NCBI GenBank assembly: GCA_002327925.1
Contig: DCVA01000024.1
Coordinates: forward strand, 62,001 to 126,000
DNA: 64,000 nucleotides
Source: Anaerolineales bacterium UBA2200
GTDB lineage: Bacteria > Chloroflexota > Anaerolineae > UBA2200
Reading direction: 5' to 3'
Under the pieces are notes generated by a model. It did no database searches and was not told where the DNA came from. It worked only from the letters and a program-made list of their open reading frames with translations. Shown here one piece after another: positions 26,739-34,173 of this stretch. The position numbers were made by a program, and so were the translations under genes. The first letter of the stretch is position 1; each line of letters begins with the position of its first letter.

Positions 26739-26759
26739 GCGGCTGGAAGGGCTGCACGG

Positions 26760-27539
26760 ATGCGCAATCTCGCCTGGCTGTCAAGGCTGCGCTACGGATT
26801 CCGGCGTGTGTACTGGCACAGCGCCTCCCTGGGCCGGCGAGTAGAGATGCTGGTCTACACGCCACCCGGTGGCTCGGCCCAGGTTCATCCACGCTGGCCG
26901 GTCCTCTTTCTGCTCCACGGTTCAGGGCACTCGCCGGGCACTGTGTATCGAGAGGCGAAGCCGCAGGCGTGCGTCTCCGAGCTGGGCGGTGCGATACTCG
27001 TGATCCCCGAAGGGCAGCAGGGCTGGTGGCTTGATAGTCCAGTTGACGGGCGATCCTGCTACGAGTCTTACCTGCTCGAGCTGGTCGGCTTCATCGACAG
27101 CCAGTATCCGACGGAGCCATCGCGCGAGTCGCACGCAGTTTGTGGTTTCAGTATGGGCGGCTTCGGAGCCATGCTGCTTGCCGCTCGACATCCGCAGCTC
27201 TTCGGTACCGCATCATCCCTTCTGGGCCCCCTGGACATCCGGCAGTGGCACCCGGACTACTACAGGCTGCAAGCTCTGCTTGGCCCCAGTATGGCCGTCT
27301 GGGAAGGTCACAATCCGACATCGCTCTGCGACAGCCTGAGGGACACCCGCCTTCTGTTCACCACCGGCTCTGAGGCAATGGATCGCTCCCAGAACGAAGC
27401 CTTTGCTGCTGCCCTCAGGGCCAAGTGCATCGCGCACGAGTATCGCGTGTTTCCGGGTTGGCACGATACAGGCTGGGTGCGCGAGCATCTGAGTTACCAT
27501 TTTGCCTTTCATGGTCGCTGCTTCAGGGGCACCGCTTGA
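26760..27539 (+). CDS. Esterase of the alpha/beta-hydrolase (esterase D/tributyrin esterase) type
   Basis: A 259-residue alpha/beta hydrolase. The oxyanion region is LFLLHGSGHSPG, the nucleophile elbow GFSMGGFGAMLLAARHP holds the catalytic Ser, and a late His lies in FPGWHDTGWVREHL. The sequence resembles the esterase D/PHB-depolymerase-like family (antigen 85 fold). No signal peptide is apparent, although the N-terminus is basic and hydrophobic. The natural ester substrate is unknown. It ends exactly where the promoter of the next gene begins. Confidence 0.83.
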   Translation: MRNLAWLSRLRYGFRRVYWHSASLGRRVEMLVYTPPGGSAQVHPRWPVLFLLHGSGHSPGTVYREAKPQACVSELGGAILVIPEGQQGWWLDSPVDGRSCYESYLLELVGFIDSQYPTEPSRESHAVCGFSMGGFGAMLLAARHPQLFGTASSLLGPLDIRQWHPDYYRLQALLGPSMAVWEGHNPTSLCDSLRDTRLLFTTGSEAMDRSQNEAFAAALRAKCIAHEYRVFPGWHDTGWVREHLSYHFAFHGRCFRGTA

Positions 27540-27565
27540 CCACGAACCCGGTGGCGGGATACAAT
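27536..27565 (+). promoter_or_regulatory. rpiA promoter
   Basis: TTGACC (27536-27541), an 18-base spacer and TACAAT (27560-27565) precede ATG 27612, which has AAAGGAGT upstream. Confidence 0.72.
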
Positions 27566-27611
27566 CTCGAGCAAGCACCCGTCTGTTGCCTCAGGGCGAA
27601 AGGAGTCATGG

Positions 27612-28289
27612 ATGAATCTCAAAGAGATGGCGGCCGAGCGCGCCGTTGGCTGCGTGCAAAGCGGCATGGTGGTCGGTATGGGAACGGGGACGACCGCTCG
27701 CTATTTCGTGGAAATGCTCGGCCAGCGTCTTTTGGATGGCCGATTGAAGAATATACTCGGCGTACCGACATCGAGCGAGACCGAAAGGCTTGCCAGACAC
27801 TGGGAGATTCCCCTGACCTCTCTCCGCGAGCACTCGCTTCTTGACCTCACCGTTGACGGGGCCGATGAGGTCGGGCCAGGTCTGGTCTTGATCAAGGGCC
27901 AGGGTGGTGCGCTGCTGCACGAAAAGATCGTCGCCCGAGCCTCTCGCCAGGAGATCATTGTGGCCGACGAGGGCAAGCTGGTGCAGATTCTGGGCAGCCG
28001 CGCGCCTGTGGCGGTCGAAGTCATCCCATTCGGATGGCCCACCTATGAAAGCGCGTTGCGCGGTTTGGGTTGCGAGCCGCAGCTACGCATGGTGGACGAC
28101 GAACCCTATCTCACGGACGAGCGCAACTACATCGTGGACTGCCATTTCGCCCAAATCGACGACCCACGGGGACTGGAGCGAGAACTGAATTCGATCACTG
28201 GTGTCGTGGAGAACGGTCTCTTCGTCGGCCTCGCGCACCGTGCGTTCATCGCCTCTCCGACGGGTGTGACCGAGTTGTCGGCAGCGTGA
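27612..28289 (+). CDS. rpiA: Ribose-5-phosphate isomerase A
   Basis: A 225-residue RpiA that interconverts ribose-5-phosphate and ribulose-5-phosphate in the pentose phosphate pathway. The motifs are VGMGTGTTARYF, GVPTSSETE, LTVDGADEVG (catalytic acid region), KGQGGALLHEKIVA and a C-terminal ITGVVENGLFVG. The length matches the family. It opens a run of central-carbon genes on the plus strand. Confidence 0.96.
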   Translation: MNLKEMAAERAVGCVQSGMVVGMGTGTTARYFVEMLGQRLLDGRLKNILGVPTSSETERLARHWEIPLTSLREHSLLDLTVDGADEVGPGLVLIKGQGGALLHEKIVARASRQEIIVADEGKLVQILGSRAPVAVEVIPFGWPTYESALRGLGCEPQLRMVDDEPYLTDERNYIVDCHFAQIDDPRGLERELNSITGVVENGLFVGLAHRAFIASPTGVTELSAA

Positions 28290-28350
28290 GGGCAGCATTC
28301 ACGCCGGCCTACAAACGCCTGATTGAGGACCTGTCAGTATCGGGGGCACC

Positions 28351-29715
28351 ATGAAGAGTAGTGCTTTCAATCTTGCCGCCTTTCGGGACTTGCCCGCCGG
28401 CGCTGACCGGCAGATACAGTCTATCGTGACGGCAGCCCTGAGCGCGGCGGATCCGCAGGCGGCAGTCAGACGTGCACTCAGGTTGAGCGGGAATGCGCTG
28501 CAGGTCAGGGATCGGCACTACGACTTGCGGCAGTACCAACGCATCCTGGTGATTGGTGCTGGCAAAGCAAGCGCGCCTATGGCTGCTGCAACGGAAGAGG
28601 TGCTCGCTGACCGCGTCGCGGGTGGCTGGATCAACGTCAAGGATGGTTACGTTGTACCTACGCAGCGCGTCAACATCCACGAAGCCGGGCATCCTCTACC
28701 TGACGACCGCGGCGTCGCCGGCAGCAGGCACATCGCCTCACTCGCGCTGGAAGCAACGGAGAAGGACCTCGTCGTCTGCTTGATTTCGGGAGGCGGCTCC
28801 GCCTTGATGACCCTCCCCGTTGACGGCATCACCCTGGCGGATATGGAGCAGCTGACGCTGGCGCTGTTGCGTAGCGGCGCGACAATCAACGAAATGAACG
28901 CAGTACGCAAGCATATCGAGCAGCTAAAGGGGGGACAACTCGCCAGGCTGGCGTTCCCCGCCACAGTCATATCGCTTATCCTGTCTGACGTCATCGGCAG
29001 CCCCCTGGACGTCATCGCCTCCGGGCCCACCAGCCCAGACCCGACCACCTACGCCGATGCCCATTCTGTGCTACGCAAGTACCATATCCTGTCTGACGTG
29101 CCCGGTCCGGTGGCCCAGCATCTTGAGCGCGGCGAGGCGGGCCTGGTTGCCGAGACCCCAAAACGGGGGGATCCAGTCCTGGACCGCGTTCAGAACTGCA
29201 TCATCGCCAGCAACGAACAGGCGGCCGGGGCTGCGCTGGAAAGGGCACGGGAGCTGGGCTTTCACCCCTTACTGCTGTCCACCTTCGTCGAAGGAGAAGC
29301 GCGCGACGTCGCCCGCGTGTTCGCCGGTATTGCCCGTGAGATCGACCGCTCCGGTCAGCCTGTGTCTCGCCCTGCCTGTGTGATTGCCGGGGGTGAGACG
29401 ACCGTCACGGTACGCGGCAACGGTCTGGGCGGTCGCAACCAGGAACTGGCCCTGGCAGCGGTCTTGCCGCTTGCAGGCCTGCAGAATGTGGCCATCCTCT
29501 CGCTGGGAACGGACGGCAGTGACGGCCCAACCGACGCGGCCGGAGCCATGGCCACAGGAGCCACCAGCACGCGTGCGGCGGAGCAGGGATTGGACATAGG
29601 CGGCTACATGTCGGACAACGACGCTTACCACTTCTTCGCGGCCCTGGGGGACCTGGTCAAGACCGGGCCTACCAACACCAACGTCAATGACCTCGTCTTC
29701 ATCCTTGCCTGGTGA
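28351..29715 (+). CDS. Glycerate 2-kinase (GckA/MOFRL family)
   Basis: A 454-residue class II glycerate kinase, producing 2-phosphoglycerate from D-glycerate and ATP. The N-terminal DUF4147 domain contains VIGAGKASAPMA and CLISGGGSALMTLP. The C-terminal MOFRL domain has GGETTVTVRGNGLGGRNQELAL and LSLGTDGSDGPTDAAGA. Its position between rpiA and pyruvate kinase agrees with 2-phosphoglycerate feeding lower glycolysis through enolase, though enolase is not in this window. Pyruvate kinase starts 37 bases downstream. Confidence 0.93.
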   Translation: MKSSAFNLAAFRDLPAGADRQIQSIVTAALSAADPQAAVRRALRLSGNALQVRDRHYDLRQYQRILVIGAGKASAPMAAATEEVLADRVAGGWINVKDGYVVPTQRVNIHEAGHPLPDDRGVAGSRHIASLALEATEKDLVVCLISGGGSALMTLPVDGITLADMEQLTLALLRSGATINEMNAVRKHIEQLKGGQLARLAFPATVISLILSDVIGSPLDVIASGPTSPDPTTYADAHSVLRKYHILSDVPGPVAQHLERGEAGLVAETPKRGDPVLDRVQNCIIASNEQAAGAALERARELGFHPLLLSTFVEGEARDVARVFAGIAREIDRSGQPVSRPACVIAGGETTVTVRGNGLGGRNQELALAAVLPLAGLQNVAILSLGTDGSDGPTDAAGAMATGATSTRAAEQGLDIGGYMSDNDAYHFFAALGDLVKTGPTNTNVNDLVFILAW

Positions 29716-29752
29716 CACGTTTGCGCCACTTGAGTTGGCGCGGGAGATGCCC

Positions 29753-31510
29753 ATGTTGCGCACCAAGATCGTCTGCACAATCGGTCCTGCCAGCCGCTCC
29801 CCGGAGATGCTGCGCGAGTTGGTCAGGAGTGGAATGAATGTCGCCCGCCTGAATTTCTCTCATGGCGACCTCAACGTGCACGCCGAAAACGTGGCGCGGA
29901 TCCACAGGGCGTCAGAGGAGCTCGACCGGCCGGTCGCCATCCTGATGGACCTGCAGGGTCCCAAGCTGCGTGTGGGTGAGATGGAGGGTAATGGCGTCGT
30001 CCTTAGCCAGGGCGAGCAAGTCACCCTGACCACACGCCCCATCCTCGGGCATTCAGGTGAGATCCCAGTGCAGTACCAGAGTCTTCCACAACTCGCTGAG
30101 CGGGGAGATCGCATCCTGATGGATGATGGTCTGCTGGAAGTGATTGTGCTCGGCGTTGATGCGACCGAAATTCACACGAAGGTAGTCACCGGCGGACTGC
30201 TCACCAGCAACAAGGGCATGAATCTGCCTCATGCCCACAGCAGCATCTCGGCAATCACTGAAAAGGATAGGTCCGACCTCGAGTTTGCGGTGGCTCACCA
30301 GGCCGATTGGATTGCCCTGTCTTTCGTGCGCACTGCCAAGGAGGTACTGGACCTTCGGACCCTTATTGCGGGCGAGAGCAGCCTTGGCCGGCCGATTCCC
30401 GTGATTGCCAAGATCGAAAAGCCGGAAGCAGTGGAGAACATCGACGCCATTATCGAGGCTGCCAACGGCATCATGGTGGCCCGCGGCGACCTGGGCATCG
30501 AATCTGCCCCCGAGGGCGTGCCCCTGATCCAGAAGATGATCATCAAAAAGTGCAACGACGCCGGCGTGCCTGTCATCACGGCCACACAGATGCTGGACTC
30601 GATGATCCGGAATCCGCGGCCAACGCGCGCCGAGGCCAGCGATGTGGCCAATGCCATACTCGATGGCACAGACGCGCTCATGCTCTCCGGCGAAACCGCA
30701 GCCGGCGAATACCCGCTGCAGTCACTGCAAACGATGGTGAGGATCGCTCAGCGCACCGAGGCAGACATCTTCCATATGCACAGTTCTCTACCCGTCCGAC
30801 CGCCTCAGACTCGCGATATCGCCGAGGCAGTAAGCCACTCGGCTTGCGAGACGGCGCGACATCTGGATGCCACAGCAATCATCACACCCACAGCTTCGGG
30901 CCACACGGCAAGAATGGTTGCCAAGTACCGTCCGCCAATGCCCATCATCGCCGTGACGCCGAGCCCGGGGACTCGCAGGCGGATCTGCCTGCTGTGGGGA
31001 GTCCACCCTCTACTCGCCAAACGCACGGACAACACGGACGAACTGCTGGCTGACGCCGTCGCGGCGGCAAGGTGTCATGGCTACGTCCAGCCGGGTGATC
31101 TGGTCGTGATCACGGCCGGCGCAGCCGGAAGCGCACCACTGTCGACGAACCTGATCCGCGTTCACGTTGTCGAACGGATCCTTTGCAGAGGCACCGGTGT
31201 GGGGAGTCGCTGCGTGCAAGGCGAGGCCAGGGTACTCGGAACCCCACTGCTGGATCCCTCGGAAATCCGCGGTTCCGACATTCTGGTCATCTGCCGCACC
31301 ACGCCCGAAATCGTCGCCCTGGCCGAGAAAGCTGCTGGCCTGGTGACAGCAGAGGGCGACGCCTCCTCTCACGCTGCGCAATTGGCCACTGAACTGGGCA
31401 TTCCCGCCGTGGTCGGCGTTGGTGAGTCTGCCAAGGCCCTGAAGGACCGGCAGACAATTACCCTTGATCCCGGCAAGGGTCTGGTGTATGAAGGGTCGGT
31501 CAGGGCATAA
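29753..31510 (+). CDS. pyk: Pyruvate kinase with C-terminal PEP-utiliser-like domain
   Basis: A protein of about 585 residues. The catalytic core has RTKIVCTIGPASRS at the start, GLPALSEKD replaced by AHSSISAITEKD, and the K/E/D motif VIAKIEKPEA then MVARGDLGIE. The regulatory C-domain is followed by an extra domain of about 110 residues similar to the PEP-utiliser mobile (phosphohistidine) domain, ending EGDASSHAAQLATELGIP. That extension is seen in Bacillus-type enzymes. I prefer ATG 29753, with GGGAG seven bases upstream, over ATG 29747. The enzyme makes pyruvate and ATP from PEP. Confidence 0.95.
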   Translation: MLRTKIVCTIGPASRSPEMLRELVRSGMNVARLNFSHGDLNVHAENVARIHRASEELDRPVAILMDLQGPKLRVGEMEGNGVVLSQGEQVTLTTRPILGHSGEIPVQYQSLPQLAERGDRILMDDGLLEVIVLGVDATEIHTKVVTGGLLTSNKGMNLPHAHSSISAITEKDRSDLEFAVAHQADWIALSFVRTAKEVLDLRTLIAGESSLGRPIPVIAKIEKPEAVENIDAIIEAANGIMVARGDLGIESAPEGVPLIQKMIIKKCNDAGVPVITATQMLDSMIRNPRPTRAEASDVANAILDGTDALMLSGETAAGEYPLQSLQTMVRIAQRTEADIFHMHSSLPVRPPQTRDIAEAVSHSACETARHLDATAIITPTASGHTARMVAKYRPPMPIIAVTPSPGTRRRICLLWGVHPLLAKRTDNTDELLADAVAAARCHGYVQPGDLVVITAGAAGSAPLSTNLIRVHVVERILCRGTGVGSRCVQGEARVLGTPLLDPSEIRGSDILVICRTTPEIVALAEKAAGLVTAEGDASSHAAQLATELGIPAVVGVGESAKALKDRQTITLDPGKGLVYEGSVRA

Positions 31511-31585
31511 TCAGGCGCCCCATGGCCGTGCCGCGCGAGCCACTCTGGCACCTGCCACGCTAATGCGCGGTTCAGTCCGAGTGGT

Positions 31586-31614
31586 TTGCGGTCGCACAGG
31601 AGACCTTGTAGAAT
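31586..31614 (+). promoter_or_regulatory. pgk promoter
   Basis: TTGCGG (31586-31591), a 17-base spacer and TAGAAT (31609-31614) lie in the gap after pyk. An AGGAGG site precedes the pgk ATG at 31668. Confidence 0.65.
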
Positions 31615-31667
31615 TGCGGGTTGCAGCACCATCATGCCCATTCTCGTGAGCCAACAGGAGGAATCGT

Positions 31668-32843
31668 ATGCTTAAAAAGACTGTGCGCGATATCAACCTT
31701 GCCAAGAAGCGCATTCTGGTGCGTGTCGACTTTAACGTGCCGCAGGACAAGTCGGGCCACATTACCGACGACACGCGGGTACGCGCCGCTCTGCCCACCA
31801 TTCAGTACCTTCGCGACCAGGGTGCCAAGGTCATCCTCTGCTCCCACCTAGGCCGACCCAAAGGCAAGGTGGCTGAAGAGTTCCGCTTGACCCCCGTCGC
31901 CGTGCGGCTCTCCGAACTCCTCGGCGCGCCCGTGCTCACCACCAGTGATTGCATCGGCCCGGAAGTTGAAAAGGCCGCCAGATATCTCAAGCCCTCAGAG
32001 GTACTGCTGCTCGAAAATCTGCGCTTCCACTCGGAGGAAGAGGGCAACGACCCGGCTTTCGCCAAGCAGTTGGCGTCCGTTGCGGATATTTATGTCAATG
32101 ACGCCTTTGGAACAGCCCACCGTGCCCACGCATCTACGGAGGGAGTTACGCACTACCTTCCGTCCGTGGCGGGGCTCCTGATGGAGCGCGAGTTGAGCTT
32201 TCTGGGTCAGGCTACCGCAAACCCGGATCGTCCTTATGTAGCTATCCTGGGCGGCGCCAAGGTCTCGGACAAGATCGCGGTCATCGAGAACCTGCTGCCC
32301 AAAGTGGACCGGTTGATCGTGGGTGGCGGCATGGCCAATACCTTCTTCAAAGCTCAGGGGTTGGAGATCGGCGCATCGCTGGTCGAAGATGACAAGGTGG
32401 AGCTGGCGAAGGACCTGCTCAATCGGGGCGGCGAGAAGCTACTCCTGCCGGTGGATGTGGTGGTAGCGGATGCGTTTTCGGCCGATGCCAGGCACCAAAC
32501 CGTCGCTGTGAACAAGGTCCCAGCCGGCTGGCGTATTCTGGACATCGGACCCAGGAGCGTGAAAAAGTTCAGATCAGTCGTCAAAGGGGCCAGGACCGTG
32601 GTATGGAATGGCCCGATGGGAGTCTTCGAGTTCCCGGCTTTCGCCACAGGCACCGTGGCTGTAGCCAAGGCTCTGGCCGCCAGTGATGCCACGAGTGTGA
32701 TCGGCGGCGGAGACTCTGCGGCCGCGGTGGAGCAGGCCGGACTGGCTGACAAGATCACCCACATCTCAACCGGCGGCGGAGCTTCCCTCGAATTTCTGGA
32801 GGGCAAGGTGCTTCCGGGAGTCGCGGCCCTGCTCGACAAGTAG
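31668..32843 (+). CDS. pgk: Phosphoglycerate kinase
   Basis: A full-length 391-residue monofunctional Pgk. The sugar-phosphate site residues lie in [12 protein letters not shown], and HLGRPKG follows. [15 protein letters not shown] and [15 protein letters not shown] are the N-domain signatures. The nucleotide domain has [17 protein letters not shown] and the C-terminal [16 protein letters not shown] and [13 protein letters not shown]. It transfers phosphate from 1,3-bisphosphoglycerate to ADP. It is followed by a hairpin and then by apgM. Confidence 0.97.
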   Translation: MLKKTVRDINLAKKRILVRVDFNVPQDKSGHITDDTRVRAALPTIQYLRDQGAKVILCSHLGRPKGKVAEEFRLTPVAVRLSELLGAPVLTTSDCIGPEVEKAARYLKPSEVLLLENLRFHSEEEGNDPAFAKQLASVADIYVNDAFGTAHRAHASTEGVTHYLPSVAGLLMERELSFLGQATANPDRPYVAILGGAKVSDKIAVIENLLPKVDRLIVGGGMANTFFKAQGLEIGASLVEDDKVELAKDLLNRGGEKLLLPVDVVVADAFSADARHQTVAVNKVPAGWRILDIGPRSVKKFRSVVKGARTVVWNGPMGVFEFPAFATGTVAVAKALAASDATSVIGGGDSAAAVEQAGLADKITHISTGGGASLEFLEGKVLPGVAALLDK

Positions 32844-32856
32844 TCTGCTTGCTCTG

Positions 32857-32885
32857 ACGAGTGGTGGGCCAAGTCCACCACTCGT
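32857..32885 (+). terminator. Hairpin between pgk and apgM
   Basis: ACGAGTGGTGG (32857-32867) and CCACCACTCGT (32875-32885) form an 11-base perfect stem with a 7-base loop. Only a weak T-rich tail (TGTTC) follows. It may attenuate read-through to apgM. Confidence 0.6.
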
Positions 32886-32914
32886 TGTTCACACCGTGTT
32901 TTCAAGGAGAGCGC

Positions 32915-34135
32915 ATGGACCTTGACCTGATCCGCAAACTCGCCATCCCTGCCGACACCAAGATCGTCTTTCTGGTGATGGACGGACTGGGCGGACTGCC
33001 GCTCGAGCCAGAAGGACTCACCGAGCTGGAAACGGCTTGCACGCCCAATCTGGACTCGCTTGCGCAGAGGTCCGTATCAGGGTGCGCCTTGCCGCTCGGG
33101 GCCGGCATTACGCCGGGCAGCGGACCGGGTCATCTGGCTCTCTTTGGCTATGATCCCTTTCGCTACGTGATCGGCAGGGGAGTGCTGGAGGCTCTGGGCA
33201 TCGACTTTGACCTGGGACCCCAGGACGTGGCCGGCCGGGGCAACTTCTGCACGGTCGACAGCGAAGGCAAAGTCACTGACCGCCGGGCCGGGCGGATCGC
33301 CACCGAAACCTGCGTGAGACTCACCTCCCTGCTGCGCGAGAATGTTCGCCTGCCCGGGGTTGAGCTATTCATCGAACCGGTGAAGGAGCACCGCTTTGTG
33401 CTGGTGCTGCGCGGCACTGGATTGGCCGGCGATGTCACAGAGTCGGATCCTCAGCAGCCCGGCGTCAACCCTCTGACCATCACTCCAATTCCCGGGGCTA
33501 CCGACCCGGCCGCTTCCCAACGCACCGCTGACCTGGTCAACGAGTTCTCTGCCCAGGCGCGTCGGATCTTGTCCTCAGAACCGGCAGCGAACATGGTGTT
33601 GTTGCGCGGGCTTGACAGACGCCCATCGATACCCACTATGCAGGAGGCATTCGGGCTGCGTGCAGCGGCCATCGCCGTGTACCCAATGTATCGCGGTCTG
33701 GCCAAGCTGGTGGGAATGACCGCCTTGCCGAGCGGCACGAAGCTGGCTGACGAGTTCGACACGCTGGAGAGGGCCTGGCCGCAACATGACTTTTTCTACC
33801 TTCATTTCAAGTACACAGACAGCCGCGGTGAAGACGGCGATTTTGCGGCGAAAGTGGCCATGATAGAGGAGTTCGATCAGTATGTGCCCCGCGTTATGGC
33901 GCTCAAGCCAGATGTGGTGGTGGTAACGGGTGACCACTCGACGCCTGCGCTGATGAAAGGACACAGCTGGCATCCAGTACCCAGTCTTCTGCATTCACGC
34001 TTCTGCCGCTGTGATGGAACGCAACTGTTCGGCGAGCGTGCCTGCGCACGAGGGGCTCTTGGAACATTCGCCAGCGTGGATCTCATGCCCCTCGCACTGG
34101 CCAACGCACTACGATTGGCCAAGTACGGGGCCTAG
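32915..34135 (+). CDS. apgM: 2,3-bisphosphoglycerate-independent phosphoglycerate mutase, archaeal type
   Basis: A 406-residue ApgM, an alkaline-phosphatase-superfamily enzyme that interconverts 3- and 2-phosphoglycerate. It has the N-terminal metal motif VMDGLGGLP, the nucleophile region GAGITPGSGPGHLALFGYD, and C-terminal ligands in TGDHSTPALMKGHSWHPVP. The start is ATG 32915 behind AAGGAGAG. The in-frame ATG at 32861 would begin inside the hairpin. With pgk upstream it forms the 1,3-BPG to 2-PG step pair. Confidence 0.95.
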   Translation: MDLDLIRKLAIPADTKIVFLVMDGLGGLPLEPEGLTELETACTPNLDSLAQRSVSGCALPLGAGITPGSGPGHLALFGYDPFRYVIGRGVLEALGIDFDLGPQDVAGRGNFCTVDSEGKVTDRRAGRIATETCVRLTSLLRENVRLPGVELFIEPVKEHRFVLVLRGTGLAGDVTESDPQQPGVNPLTITPIPGATDPAASQRTADLVNEFSAQARRILSSEPAANMVLLRGLDRRPSIPTMQEAFGLRAAAIAVYPMYRGLAKLVGMTALPSGTKLADEFDTLERAWPQHDFFYLHFKYTDSRGEDGDFAAKVAMIEEFDQYVPRVMALKPDVVVVTGDHSTPALMKGHSWHPVPSLLHSRFCRCDGTQLFGERACARGALGTFASVDLMPLALANALRLAKYGA

Positions 34136-34154
34136 AGCGGCCGGGCGTTCCTGG

Positions 34155-34173
34155 GGAGGCCGCGCTGGCCTCC
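34155..34173. terminator. Hairpin between convergent apgM and the CCA-transferase fusion
   Basis: GGAGGCC (34155-34161) and GGCCTCC (34167-34173) pair across a 5-base loop, immediately beside the minus-strand stop. The stem can be extended by a wobble and one more pair. Confidence 0.55.
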
